DNA of 64,000 nt, from positions 248,001 to 312,000 of the forward strand of contig NZ_JBGOSE010000004.1 of assembly GCF_041538045.1 (NCBI RefSeq), in the 5' to 3' direction. This DNA is from Aliiglaciecola sp041538045 (GTDB taxonomy: Bacteria > Pseudomonadota > Gammaproteobacteria > Enterobacterales > Alteromonadaceae). This document shows positions 1 to 8,979 of the stretch, in pieces; position 1 is the first letter of the stretch, and every line of letters starts with the position of its first letter. Both the position numbers and the translations under genes were made by a program. A model generated the notes under the pieces. That model was given only the letters and a program-made list of their open reading frames with translations, ran no database searches and was not told where the DNA came from.

Positions 1-1
1 A

Positions 2-1705
2 ACCCGCGAGCGTCAAATAGGTAAAGTCAAAGCGTTAAGCGATGCCATTAAAGCTAACCCTGTGAAAGGGTCTACTGGTATTGCTCACACTCGCTGGGCT
101 ACCCACGGCGGTGTAACCCAAGACAACGCTCACCCACATTTTTCTAACGAACGTATCGCGGTGGTACATAACGGTATCATCGAAAACTACGAAGAGTTGC
201 GTGTGGATTTGCAAAACAAAGGTTATACCTTCGGTTCAGATACCGACACCGAAACCATTGCCCACACAGTGCACGAAGAGCTTAAAAAAGGTAAAGATTT
301 ACTGCAAGCGGTACAAGATTCAGTGGGCCAATTTCACGGTGCTTACGGCACTGTGATTATGGACAAAATGGATGCAGAACGGGTGATTGTTGCTCGTTCA
401 GGTAGCCCATTAGTTATCGGTTTAGGGATTGGTGAAAACTTCATTGCATCAGACCAAATGGCGTTATTGCCGGTTACCCGTCGTTTTATGTTCCTAGAAG
501 AAGGTGACGTAGCCGAAATTACTCGTACAACGGTTAAAATATATGACAGTAACGGCGAAGCTGTTGAGCGTGATGTGTTTGACTCTGACATAGAGCATGA
601 TGCTGGAGACAAAGGCGGATATCGTCATTATATGCTCAAGGAAATTCATGAGCAGCCTACGGTTGTGCGTAATACACTGCAAAACCGCTTGGGCGAAAAA
701 GATTTAGTCGAAGGTATTTTTGGTACGGGCTCTGAAGCCATTCTAAAAGACATTAAACATGTGCAAATTATTGCCTGTGGTACAAGTTATCACGCTGGCA
801 TGACCGCCCGTTATTGGTTAGAGCAATATGCCAATGTGTCTTGTAATGTGGAAATTGCCTCAGAGTTTCGTTATCGCAAATCAGTGGTGTTGCCCAACAG
901 TTTGTTGGTTACTATCTCCCAGTCTGGTGAAACCGCGGATACCTTAGCGGCCCTCAGATTAGCCAAAGATGTGGGGTATATGTCGAGCCTAGCCATATGC
1001 AACGTACCAGGTTCATCGTTAGTGCGTGAATCTGATATGGCATTTATGACTTTAGCAGGTGCTGAAATTGGTGTTGCCTCTACCAAGGCTTTCACTACTC
1101 AACTTACCGGCTTCTTGATGCTGACTCTTGCCCTGGGTAAATACAATGGCATGTCTGAGTTAGACAAAAGTTCGATTATCAGTGGCCTGCATAGTCTTCC
1201 CGCCAAATTGGAAGAAACCTTAAGTTTAACCGCTGGTATTGAAGACTTAGCCGAAGAGTTTGCCGACAAGCAACATAGCTTATTCCTTGGACGCGGCGAC
1301 CAGTACCCCATTGCTATGGAAGGGGCGCTAAAATTGAAAGAGATTTCTTACATTCACGCCGAAGCCTACGCGTCTGGTGAACTCAAACACGGCCCTTTGG
1401 CACTGATCGATGATGAAATGCCAGTAATAGTGGTTGCACCAAACAACGAACTACTAGAAAAATTAAAATCCAACGTCGAAGAAGTCCGCGCCCGTGGCGG
1501 TATTATGTACGTGTTTGCCGATAGACAAGCTAAATTTACAAGTGACGATACCATGCGAGTTATTAATGTGCCTCATTGCGAACCCGCCATCGCGCCAATA
1601 GTGTACACACTGCCCCTACAATTACTTTCCTACTACGTAGCCGTAATTAAAGGCACAGATGTTGACCAACCTCGAAATCTGGCAAAAAGTGTTACTGTTG
1701 AGTAA
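2..1705 (+). CDS. glmS: Glutamine--fructose-6-phosphate aminotransferase (partial, 5' end outside window)
   Basis: GlmS makes glucosamine-6-phosphate from fructose-6-phosphate and glutamine, the first step towards UDP-GlcNAc for peptidoglycan and LPS, in the cytoplasm. The frame is open from base 2, so the gene enters from outside the window; about 40 N-terminal residues, including the catalytic Cys1 of the glutaminase domain, are missing. Visible features are the class II amidotransferase block (HTRWATHG), the first sugar-isomerase (SIS) domain with CGTSYHAG and SQSGETADT, the second SIS domain with EISYIHAEAYASGELKHGP, and the canonical C-terminus PRNLAKSVTVE. The length fits the ~609-residue family after adding the missing part. 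No clear terminator follows. The family assignment is certain. Confidence 0.98.
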   Translation, partial: TRERQIGKVKALSDAIKANPVKGSTGIAHTRWATHGGVTQDNAHPHFSNERIAVVHNGIIENYEELRVDLQNKGYTFGSDTDTETIAHTVHEELKKGKDLLQAVQDSVGQFHGAYGTVIMDKMDAERVIVARSGSPLVIGLGIGENFIASDQMALLPVTRRFMFLEEGDVAEITRTTVKIYDSNGEAVERDVFDSDIEHDAGDKGGYRHYMLKEIHEQPTVVRNTLQNRLGEKDLVEGIFGTGSEAILKDIKHVQIIACGTSYHAGMTARYWLEQYANVSCNVEIASEFRYRKSVVLPNSLLVTISQSGETADTLAALRLAKDVGYMSSLAICNVPGSSLVRESDMAFMTLAGAEIGVASTKAFTTQLTGFLMLTLALGKYNGMSELDKSSIISGLHSLPAKLEETLSLTAGIEDLAEEFADKQHSLFLGRGDQYPIAMEGALKLKEISYIHAEAYASGELKHGPLALIDDEMPVIVVAPNNELLEKLKSNVEEVRARGGIMYVFADRQAKFTSDDTMRVINVPHCEPAIAPIVYTLPLQLLSYYVAVIKGTDVDQPRNLAKSVTVE

Positions 1706-1848
1706 GGTGTTGATTTTATAGTATTTTTTTTGGTGTTTTAAGGTTTGGCTGACTAAATATAGCACATAGCTGTTAGTCGGCTTCGAGCGAATAGCAGACG
1801 TAGAATGAAAATTTTATTTTGGTTCAATAGCTTTAACTTTATGAAGGC

Positions 1849-2760
1849 TTAATCATCAACAACTTGAAAGTCAAACTGATTGCTATTATCAATAACAGCA
1901 TTGAAATCCTCTGGCCATGTGATTTCTTGTCCTGTAATTTTTGGAAGCATCCCATCATGTATTAAGCGCAAAGTATTTGAATAAGAATCAAGACTGCGCA
2001 AAGGGTGAGGCAATAAAACGGTTACACCAGAAAATGAAACAGCGATAATTCCCAATTGAGGTACTTCTAATAAACAGTCAGCCTTTGATGTAGATTCAAA
2101 ATACTCTATATAAAAATCTACTATTTGGAATGAAGGTGTGGAAATCTGCCTGCGGAATTCTCTTAGGTTTTTAGAAAAAGCAAATGTGTACCCTAGTGCG
2201 GCAACAGAAATCAAAAAGGCTGTTTTGAGGTGACCTATTTTTGCGAGCCTTTCATTGTAATTATACCTATCTGTACTTTGTAACTTAAAGCTAAAACTGC
2301 CTCCAGACTCAGCAACCACACGAGTGTAGTCCTTTACTTTTTGTATATCATGGGGGTTGTTACAGTTCCCAAGAATAGAGATGTTTAAGGGAGTGTCGTC
2401 ACTTTCCTTATTTAACTCTACTTTAATGTCCATTCCGCCAATATTGATTTTTGCTCTCTCGGTTTGTTGAAATTTCTGGCTTGCCAAACTTTTTAATATC
2501 CGATTCATATTTTGTTGATGCGCGATGTTAAGATCTATTTTACTACCAGCATCATTATTGCAAACTTTGCAGGTAAGAATTATTTCCTTTCCTCCCATTG
2601 ATTTAGGTGGTGCGTGTTCCAGTGTCAGTTCATCGATTGATTTAAAAGTTCCGCAAATAGGGCAACAGTAAGCCTTGCTGGAACACTTTAATATTTGTTC
2701 CAAGTTTGATTTTCCCTGCTGGAACAATTTGAGTTTTCTAACTGATTTTCCCTTTGGCAA
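1849..2760 (-). CDS. HNH-endonuclease-like zinc-binding protein
   Basis: This 303-residue protein has an N-terminal zinc-ribbon/HNH-like block at about residues 32-75: CPIC, then LTLEHAPPKS with a GG turn, then CKVCNN. That order (CxxC, EH, CxxC-N) resembles the HNH-5 class of nucleases. The remaining ~220 residues match no family I recognise. A TTG start is chosen because AAGGAAG lies a few bases upstream; the only nearby ATG is out of frame. It stands alone between glmS and a long non-coding stretch, convergent with glmS, with no methylase or helicase partner, so a defence or homing role is only a possibility. Nuclease activity is inferred from the motif alone. Confidence 0.7.
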   Translation of the reverse strand: MPKGKSVRKLKLFQQGKSNLEQILKCSSKAYCCPICGTFKSIDELTLEHAPPKSMGGKEIILTCKVCNNDAGSKIDLNIAHQQNMNRILKSLASQKFQQTERAKINIGGMDIKVELNKESDDTPLNISILGNCNNPHDIQKVKDYTRVVAESGGSFSFKLQSTDRYNYNERLAKIGHLKTAFLISVAALGYTFAFSKNLREFRRQISTPSFQIVDFYIEYFESTSKADCLLEVPQLGIIAVSFSGVTVLLPHPLRSLDSYSNTLRLIHDGMLPKITGQEITWPEDFNAVIDNSNQFDFQVVDD

Positions 2761-2832
2761 GCATACTTCCTTAGCGTTTTAGATTACTTATTCTAACACT
2801 GTTCCCCTAAATTTATAATGAGTTGTGACTGT

Positions 2833-2981
2833 CCGCAATTGGCACTAAGCCGTCTCTCAGTCTTGTTTCAGCTCTATAAACGCAGTATTCAGTTTAATCA
2901 CTATTTCCCACAAGACTCATGAAAAATGGAGCAGGCTGTGATTGCTGCATGGTTTGTCGCTTTCTAACTTTATTTGTAAAA
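2833..2981 (+). repeat. ~150-bp direct repeat, copy A
   Basis: This non-coding block recurs in the same orientation at 3999-4148, about 90% identical by eye. Both copies begin CCGCAATTGGCACTA and end with ATTTGTAAAA, and share GGAGCAGGC and GGTTTGTCGC blocks. The two copies bracket the PEP-CTERM gene. Confidence 0.85.
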
Positions 2982-3151
2982 CAGCCCTTCAAATGCCTAA
3001 CTAGGCTTTCCAACATTATTTGAATACCACACTAGCAACAATCCCCCCTATATCACTGTCATAATATTTTACATAATCCTATTTCAATAATTAAAGCTAG
3101 TCATAAGCAATTGATATTTCGTTAATAATAATTATGGTGCAATAAATACAA

Positions 3152-3823
3152 ATGCTTAAAAAATTATTAGCCGTTACTTTGTTGCTGTCGTCACAAGCCT
3201 CAGCCACACTTATCACCGAAACTACCGATGCTGGTAATACCATGCCAACTGCTATGGTGTTAGCGGCTGGTACAACTTCAATTAATGGAACAATTGGCGA
3301 CTCACAAGATACGGACCTGTTCAAATTTACCTTAGATGTAGCCTCCATTTTTACAATTGAAGTTAAAGAAGTTAGCAGCGCATTAGATATGAACCTCATT
3401 GTTTTTAATTCTTTGGGTCAAGGCCTTGCAGGTGATGATGATGATAGTGAGGGCTGCTCGATAATCACATCTTTAGGTAGTTTAGATAGCTGTTTAACAC
3501 TTTCTCTTACTGCTGGAGATTATTTTTTTGCAGTAGGCGATAACAATATGGCCGCCTTCGAAAACATTTTAGATTTCAATAATGCGGTTGACTTTATAGA
3601 CAACGATTGGGGAATTTTACCAGTACCTACTACTGAAAGACTTGGCTTAGTTGGGCCAGAATTTGGCCCTACCGTCATCAATGATATCGGTGATTATGTT
3701 GTCAATTTTTCTCAAGCTGTAAATGGACCTTCTATATCTGTACCAGCTCCAGCTAGTTTACTTTTATTTGGCCTTGGTTTAGCTGGCTTAGGATTAAGTC
3801 GTAGAACAAAATCTGCCAGATAA
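3152..3823 (+). CDS. PEP-CTERM sorting-domain secreted protein
   Basis: This exported protein of 223 residues has a signal peptide (MLKKLLAVTLLLSSQASA) and a beta-rich central part with the DTDLFKFTLD pattern seen in pre-peptidase C-terminal (PPC) domains. It ends with a typical PEP-CTERM tail: VPAPAS at about 195-200, a hydrophobic helix (LLLFGLGLAGLGL), then SRR. PEP-CTERM proteins are anchored and processed by an exosortase and often reach the surface or extracellular polysaccharide. No exosortase lies in this window. The gene is monocistronic, with a good terminator about 20 bp downstream, and is flanked by two direct repeats, which suggests a cassette-like insertion. Binding or enzymatic function is unknown. 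Confidence 0.85.
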   Translation: MLKKLLAVTLLLSSQASATLITETTDAGNTMPTAMVLAAGTTSINGTIGDSQDTDLFKFTLDVASIFTIEVKEVSSALDMNLIVFNSLGQGLAGDDDDSEGCSIITSLGSLDSCLTLSLTAGDYFFAVGDNNMAAFENILDFNNAVDFIDNDWGILPVPTTERLGLVGPEFGPTVINDIGDYVVNFSQAVNGPSISVPAPASLLLFGLGLAGLGLSRRTKSAR

Positions 3824-3842
3824 GATAGTAAAGTAACCTATC

Positions 3843-3873
3843 TAAACGGCTCCTTTGAGAGCCGTTTTTATTA
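3843..3873 (+). terminator. Rho-independent terminator after PEP-CTERM gene
   Basis: The stem AACGGCTC / GAGCCGTT with a short loop is followed directly by a T-run. Confidence 0.85.
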
Positions 3874-3998
3874 ACACTTTGATATAACCTCCAACACTCA
3901 ACTATCAGGGTCATAACAAGGTTAAACGACAGCTTTTTTCTAGATTTCTTACGTCAGCTTAAGGTCTTTGCAGCCCTTAAGAAACTAGTAACCAAGGC

Positions 3999-4148
3999 CC
4001 GCAATTGGCACTATGCCGTCTCTCAGTTTTGTTTCAGCTCTGTAAACACAATATTCAGTTTAATCCACTATTGCCCACTAGGCTCATGAAAAATGGAGCA
4101 GGCAGTGCTTGCGCCATGGTTTGTCGCTTTTTAACTTCATTTGTAAAA
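3999..4148 (+). repeat. ~150-bp direct repeat, copy B
   Basis: This is the second copy of the block at 2833-2981, in the same orientation. It differs by roughly 15 substitutions and one inserted base. The spacing between copies is about 1.17 kb. Confidence 0.85.
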
Positions 4149-4429
4149 TAAAACCGCAACTTTATTATCAACCCGCTGCTCTTATTGTTCGCATTTTGTA
4201 TTAGTGCCCATAGAATTCAGGGTACTAATGCGAATCCGAAAAACAAAGGTGAGAGCGCGAGCGAATGAAAACATCAACACTCAGGCCGGGTTGAACACGA
4301 TGGCACTATTATTTATTTGTATTCGAACTTTTCGACAGCAACAATATATGGATATTAGTACTTTGGCGACGGAATAATTAGAAAGCTGATAGGCGCAATC
4401 AAACTAAAAAATAAGGCCAACTAACCCAG

Positions 4430-4441
4430 CTGCGGGGCAGA
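4430..4441 (+). repeat. Isolated end of CTGCGGGGTCAGA-type element
   Basis: CTGCGGGGCAGA matches the left terminus of the short element seen intact at 9470-9534. No matching right end is visible here. Confidence 0.5.
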
Positions 4442-4660
4442 TTTCTAGGAATGTTCGCAATGTCGAACAAACAAATATGAGTTAATAGTCCCCCAAAGTG
4501 TTCTTCTTGCTCAAAGCATAATTGCATCCAATATTTATTTGCCATTGCGTTTTACTCATTGTCATTTGAAGCTTGAACCGTACGCGGCTAGACCAATCAG
4601 GGGTTTTCTGCTATTCCTTATATAGCAACTGAAGTCCTTATCCTTCAAGGAGCCTAACCC

Positions 4661-6250
4661 ATGACAACCTCTCAAAATAGTTCACAAAAGTATGGTTTGG
4701 GAAGGCATAGCGCCATCAGAACTGAAAAGTTCCTTATGGCCTTTTCACTTTTCTTGCTGTTATTTCCTGCACTCGTTGCCGCCCAGAGTAAAGCTATTGA
4801 ACACATTCTTCTCCAAACTGATAAATTAAAACTTATGCCTTACGATAATGGTTCGTTGTCCGGTTGGTGTAAGTTGGAAAATAAAGGACGTTTTCCCAAA
4901 ACGATCCCTGTGCGGGTAGAGCATAAGCTCAGCCCGCAACAACGAGTAGAGTTGTTCAAACCGAATCTCGAACAATTTGTGCTTCAACAGGTTATCCCTG
5001 CTATCGAAAAAGCATGCTCTGGAGCAGAAGGTTTTCGGACAAACTATAACATTCGCCTGTCTATGCAAGATTGGTCAGATTCTTTTGGGTACTACGACTT
5101 TGATAACTTTGTGTTTCGCTATCGTGATGGGATAGTCACTCGCACCCAGTACAATCCGTCAGGTGCCGCTCGTACCGCACTCGGCGAGGAAGGTATTGAC
5201 GCACTAACACCCCTAAAACAGCTAAACCGCGTAGATAAAGTCCTTGGCAAAATCGGTCCTATCACGCTCTATCCTCACAATGATCCCTTTTGTTACGGCT
5301 CTATAGCTCACGTCGATGCAGAGTTCGATAGCACCATAGATGAGCGTGATGAATGGGTTAAGGCCAATTATAAAGGCAATGATAAAATTGGATTTGAAGG
5401 ATTTGTTAGTCAAGAGGTGATGCCAAGAGTGCGCGAGCACTGCAAACGTTTTATGGCTGTAGAACTACATTTTTATGAACGAGGTTCAGTTAACCGGTGG
5501 GAGTCCATGCTGTTTAGTCTTAATTATGTTGGCTCGGTATCCATCACTTCACATAATATGAGCAAAAAAGCTAAATCATATGCACGCATGAAGATTAATC
5601 AGCGAGTATTTGGAACCTGTGACTCCTCACCTTATTGTTCAATGCTCGGAGGTGTGTATCTAGATGCTATATATCGCTACGACACTCAAAAGATTGCTCA
5701 AATAAATCAACAATTGGAAGCTGAGTATGCCAAACAGGCGGGAACTGCCGAGCTTCAACGGTTTTTTAACCTGGCTGCTGAGGCAGGATTCAATGGTGGC
5801 AAAAATGTTGATGTAAAGATGAAGTTCCCAATACTTTTGATCAGCAAATACATTTATGACTTTAGTCGCTTCGCGATAAGTAAGTCTAAACTCACAGGCA
5901 ATCGTCAGGATGCTTGTTTTCGTGAAGGAACCAAAGTAGTCGATACCCGCACTACAACTCGCGTGATCGACTATCAAGACCAAATGGGCAACTACGCGGG
6001 TAGTGCTGGCGGCATTAAAATAGGCAAGGTGTATCGTGTAAACCCTGAGTTTGTTGAACTATGTGAAAGGTTCTGCGGCCCTACTAGTGGTGAGTTTGCC
6101 GATTTTTTAGATAGCCTCCTCACACTGGAAAAGAGCGGGCATATCCTAGCTGGTCTTGACCAGTCAATTAAAACCATGGACTGCAAAAGCAAAGAAGTTT
6201 TGCAATTTGAAAAGAACTTAATAAGGCTTACAAATAGCGTAATTCAGTAA
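4661..6250 (+). CDS. Cysteine-rich secreted protein with internal duplication, unknown function
   Basis: This 529-residue protein has a signal sequence after a charged leader (hydrophobic stretch about 25-41, ending LVAAQS), so it is probably periplasmic or secreted. I recognise no family. Two regions look duplicated: residues ~56-165 and ~200-300 share the order I/LxLxPYxN, a Cys, then FVxQxVxPxxxxxC (FVLQQVIPAIEKAC and FVSQEVMPRVREHC). Many cysteines (GTCDSSPYC, ELCERFCG, MDCKSK) suggest disulfides in an oxidising compartment. The start is set by an AAGGAG site six bases upstream of ATG. It stands alone, with repeats on both sides, and a GTGGCTCA/TGAGCCAC stem-loop lies downstream. Confidence 0.8.
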   Translation: MTTSQNSSQKYGLGRHSAIRTEKFLMAFSLFLLLFPALVAAQSKAIEHILLQTDKLKLMPYDNGSLSGWCKLENKGRFPKTIPVRVEHKLSPQQRVELFKPNLEQFVLQQVIPAIEKACSGAEGFRTNYNIRLSMQDWSDSFGYYDFDNFVFRYRDGIVTRTQYNPSGAARTALGEEGIDALTPLKQLNRVDKVLGKIGPITLYPHNDPFCYGSIAHVDAEFDSTIDERDEWVKANYKGNDKIGFEGFVSQEVMPRVREHCKRFMAVELHFYERGSVNRWESMLFSLNYVGSVSITSHNMSKKAKSYARMKINQRVFGTCDSSPYCSMLGGVYLDAIYRYDTQKIAQINQQLEAEYAKQAGTAELQRFFNLAAEAGFNGGKNVDVKMKFPILLISKYIYDFSRFAISKSKLTGNRQDACFREGTKVVDTRTTTRVIDYQDQMGNYAGSAGGIKIGKVYRVNPEFVELCERFCGPTSGEFADFLDSLLTLEKSGHILAGLDQSIKTMDCKSKEVLQFEKNLIRLTNSVIQ

Positions 6251-6801
6251 TGTATTACCTGTAATTAATCGGTCAATTTGAGTCCACAGCACAAAGACGG
6301 GGGGAATATAAATGCGCTAGTCGATGAAAAAACAGACGACTAATATTATGTGAATGTGGCTCACGTTAAATTAATTCAACTGAGCCACTTCAAATCAAGC
6401 CATTGAGATTTTTACGAAATACAGTCAGTACTTTGCTGATTTTTGACTAAACTAAATAGCATCTAATAACATCGCTAAACCCGTACAAAACTTGAAAAAC
6501 CTGCGGGGGCAGATCCCGCTGATTGAACAAGTTACGGAGTGAAATCAACGGCTCTGACCTTATCAACCTGGTCTTATTTAATGCCGAACCTGGTTCAAAA
6601 GAACGGCCGTTGAAAAGACTCGGAAATAACGTTTGGTCACTGGATTCTGATTATTTAATTGAGAAATAAGCACTTTGCATTAAAAAGAAAGTAAGCAGAA
6701 TCTGTTAGGCTATTTGGCGTTTCGTAATTATCCATTTGTATTGTTTTCATAAAAAATTGTATAGTAAAAGTACAATCACACTCATAAAAGGGATCTAAGG
6801 T
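6251..6801. other. ~550-bp gene-free stretch
   Basis: No gene is seen. It contains a stem-loop at 6356-6388 (GTGGCTCA / TGAGCCAC, no T-run; possibly a weak terminator for the preceding gene), repeat copy C at 6472-6559, and the promoter region of the amidohydrolase gene. Confidence 0.55.
6472..6559 (+). repeat. Dispersed repeat, copy C (right end truncated)
   Basis: This block is about 93% identical by eye to 9441-9528. It contains the left terminus CTGCGGGGGCAGA at 6501-6513 and the internal ACAAGTTACGGAGTGAAAT segment. It ends GGCTCTGACC and lacks the final CCGCAG, so the right terminus is broken. Confidence 0.8.
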
Positions 6802-8094
6802 ATGAAAGGATTTCAGCTCATTCGCAGCATGTTATTTTCTGTTTTTGGCGTATTTTCGTTAAATACTCTGGCCATTGCAGACACTCAGTTTGTTTATGCA
6901 GATGCCTTTGTGAATGTTAAAACCGGTAAACTGGTCACGCGTCCGTTATTAGAAATTCAAGACGGTAAAATTGTCAAAATCACTGCCAATAAGCGTGCCC
7001 CATTGCCGCAAAATACCGTCGATTTGAGCGGTCATACATTGGTACCCGGACTGACTGATATGCACGTGCATCTTACTATCGACCCGCAAAAACATGGTTA
7101 CGCTGGTTTAGCGTCGTCTTTACCCCGAGTGACATTGGTTGGGGTTAAACACGCTAAAGCAACCTTATTGGCAGGGTTCACCACAGTACGAAACTTAGGC
7201 GCACCGGGTTTTTCTGACGTGGCACTGCGCGACGCGATTAATGATGGCGACATTGAAGGGCCACGGATGTTTGTCGCAGGAAGCTCTTTGGGTGTTACCG
7301 GTGGGCATTGTGACAACAATTTGTTGCCTGCTGAATATAAAGTGACAGCCGATGGCGTAGCAGATGGTCCTTGGGGAGTGCGCAAAAAAGTACGTGAGAA
7401 TATTAAATATGGCGCAACGGTGATTAAGTTTTGCGCTACAGGTGGTGTGTTATCTAAAGGCACCAAAGTCGGCGTTCAGCAATATACGCTTGAAGAAATG
7501 CAAGCCATAGTCGACGAAGCGCACATGCGCGGATTAACAGTGGCGGCTCACGCACACGGTACGGAAGGCATCATTAGTGCAATAAAGGCAGGAGTGGATT
7601 CAATAGAGCATGCTAGCTTTATAAATGATGAGGCTATTTCTTTGGCCAAGAAAAACGGAACTTACTTTTCTATGGATATCTACGTTACTGAATTTATTCT
7701 AAGTGAAGGCAAAAACGCAGGCATATTAGAAGAAAGTTTAGCGAAGGAACGTACAGTAGGTAAAAAGCAGCGTGAAAACTTCAGAAAAGCAGTAAAGGCG
7801 GGCGTCAATATGGTATTTGGCAGCGACGCAGGGGTTTACCCCCATGGTGACAACGCCAAACAGTTTTCGCGAATGCTAGAGTTTGGTATGACACCATTGC
7901 AAGCCCTACAAGCAGCTACTATCAACTCGGCGAAGCTTCTCCAGCAAGAACAGCTATTTGGCAGCATCGAAGAAGGGAAAATGGCCGACATAGTCGCGAT
8001 CAAAGGCAACCCATTAGATGACATCAGTTTACTTGAGAACGTTGTTTTTGTGATGAAAGAAGGTACTGTATATTTACAACCAGCACTTAAGTAA
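6802..8094 (+). CDS. Secreted amidohydrolase (imidazolonepropionase/prolidase-like)
   Basis: This 430-residue metal-dependent hydrolase of the amidohydrolase superfamily begins with a signal peptide (to about residue 26, ending LAIADT), so it acts in the periplasm or outside. The first metal motif is in GLTDMHVHL at about 91. KFCATGG carries the likely bridging Lys, followed by AAHAHG, EHASFI and the late Asp in VFGSDAGVYPHGD. The C-terminus has the composite-domain signature GKMADIVAIKGNPL. Related secreted members cleave Xaa-Pro or Xaa-Arg/Lys dipeptides, or hydrolyse amides. The exact substrate is not readable. The gene is monocistronic, with AAGG immediately before ATG. Confidence 0.9.
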   Translation: MKGFQLIRSMLFSVFGVFSLNTLAIADTQFVYADAFVNVKTGKLVTRPLLEIQDGKIVKITANKRAPLPQNTVDLSGHTLVPGLTDMHVHLTIDPQKHGYAGLASSLPRVTLVGVKHAKATLLAGFTTVRNLGAPGFSDVALRDAINDGDIEGPRMFVAGSSLGVTGGHCDNNLLPAEYKVTADGVADGPWGVRKKVRENIKYGATVIKFCATGGVLSKGTKVGVQQYTLEEMQAIVDEAHMRGLTVAAHAHGTEGIISAIKAGVDSIEHASFINDEAISLAKKNGTYFSMDIYVTEFILSEGKNAGILEESLAKERTVGKKQRENFRKAVKAGVNMVFGSDAGVYPHGDNAKQFSRMLEFGMTPLQALQAATINSAKLLQQEQLFGSIEEGKMADIVAIKGNPLDDISLLENVVFVMKEGTVYLQPALK

Positions 8095-8144
8095 CCTGAA
8101 AAACCGTGGCGGAAAACTCGTTGATCAGAAAAACGCACTGTTAA

Positions 8145-8336
8145 CTATTGCAACATGCTTTTTCGTTGCCTTAACCGCTTTTCGCGCTTTTTCCGCTGTT
8201 TTATTTTATCTCGCCAAACAGAAACAACGATTGCCGCTATTATGCCAACAAATAAAGCAGCGATTCCTACTCCAGACCAAAAACACAATTGCTCATATAC
8301 GCATGGTAAGCCAATTTGAATCTCCGTATTGTTCAC
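8145..8336 (-). CDS. Small single-helix membrane protein
   Basis: This 63-residue ORF has one hydrophobic helix (about residues 19-41) followed by a strongly basic tail (KIKQRKKREKRLRQRK), the topology of a small inner-membrane protein with a cytoplasmic C-terminus. It starts with GTG; GGAG lies about 12 bases upstream, which is rather far. It is convergent with the amidohydrolase gene. No family is recognised. It could be spurious, but the helix-plus-basic-tail layout is not what random sequence usually gives. Confidence 0.4.
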   Translation of the reverse strand: MNNTEIQIGLPCVYEQLCFWSGVGIAALFVGIIAAIVVSVWRDKIKQRKKREKRLRQRKSMLQ

Positions 8337-8689
8337 AATATTTGGTTACTCCATGCATATAGGACAGTGTCAATTGGTTAGCTATGAGTAAGTTGTCACC
8401 CTAATAGCTTTTGTACTATCAATATATTAGACCTGTTGTTTGTAGATAAAATTTCCGGCACTGCGTAGTGGCGGTCAAATTCAGTTGTCACCAGCACTAT
8501 TCTATAATTCGACTACAATTAATTAAATCAAATGTCATTGCCACAAGCAGGTTGCATACCTAGGAAATTAGCAGCGCTCTAAGTTCAGCGTTTTATCACC
8601 CTAAACCTGACCTAGATCAATATGTAAGACTACCTAAGCAGTACACTGAAGTTATCCAATTAGAGCGATAAACATAAGGTAGATTTAGC
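8337..8689. other. ~350-bp gene-free stretch
   Basis: No gene, repeat or clear hairpin is seen. It presumably holds the divergent promoters of the small membrane protein and of the DUF465 gene. Confidence 0.5.
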
Positions 8690-8941
8690 ATGCAGTTAGA
8701 AAAACATACTCTTAATAACGATTTTCCTGAGCATAAACACACTATTCGTCATCTTAAAATGAACGATAGTCATTTTGCGAAACAATTTGACCAGTACCAT
8801 GATGTGAATAAAGAGATCCACCATATTGAGGAACAGAATGAGGCTGTATCAGATGACTATTTAGAAACATTAAAAAAACAACGAGTGATACTAAAAGATG
8901 AACTTTTTGCGCAAATAAACGCGACTGAAAAGGCACTTTAG
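8690..8941 (+). CDS. DUF465 / YdcH-family protein
   Basis: This 83-residue protein matches the YdcH/DUF465 family by eye: FPEHKHTIRHLKMNDSHFAK, then FDQYHDVNKEIHHIE and a closing charged helix. The family forms a short helical hairpin or coiled coil and is widespread in proteobacteria without an assigned reaction. An AAGG site precedes ATG. It is followed 38 bp later by a haem lipoprotein gene on the same strand and may be co-transcribed with it. Confidence 0.88.
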   Translation: MQLEKHTLNNDFPEHKHTIRHLKMNDSHFAKQFDQYHDVNKEIHHIEEQNEAVSDDYLETLKKQRVILKDELFAQINATEKAL

Positions 8942-8979
8942 TGTTTGCTAATTTTTAATCAAGAAAAGGCGGCTTAAAA

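Larger units (their letters stand above)
3874..4660. other. ~790-bp gene-free stretch with repeats
   Basis: No convincing gene is seen. The stretch holds direct repeat copy B (3999-4148), an imperfect inverted repeat at about 4189-4236 (arms reading GTTCGCATT...ATTAGTGCCC and GGGTACTAATGCGAA) and one element end, CTGCGGGGCAGA, at 4430-4441. The last ~60 bp presumably carry the promoter of the secreted-protein gene that starts at 4661. Confidence 0.6.

Noticed and set aside
1849..2760. HNH-like gene as part of a restriction or defence island
   Set aside because: No methylase, helicase, toxin or other defence gene is adjacent.
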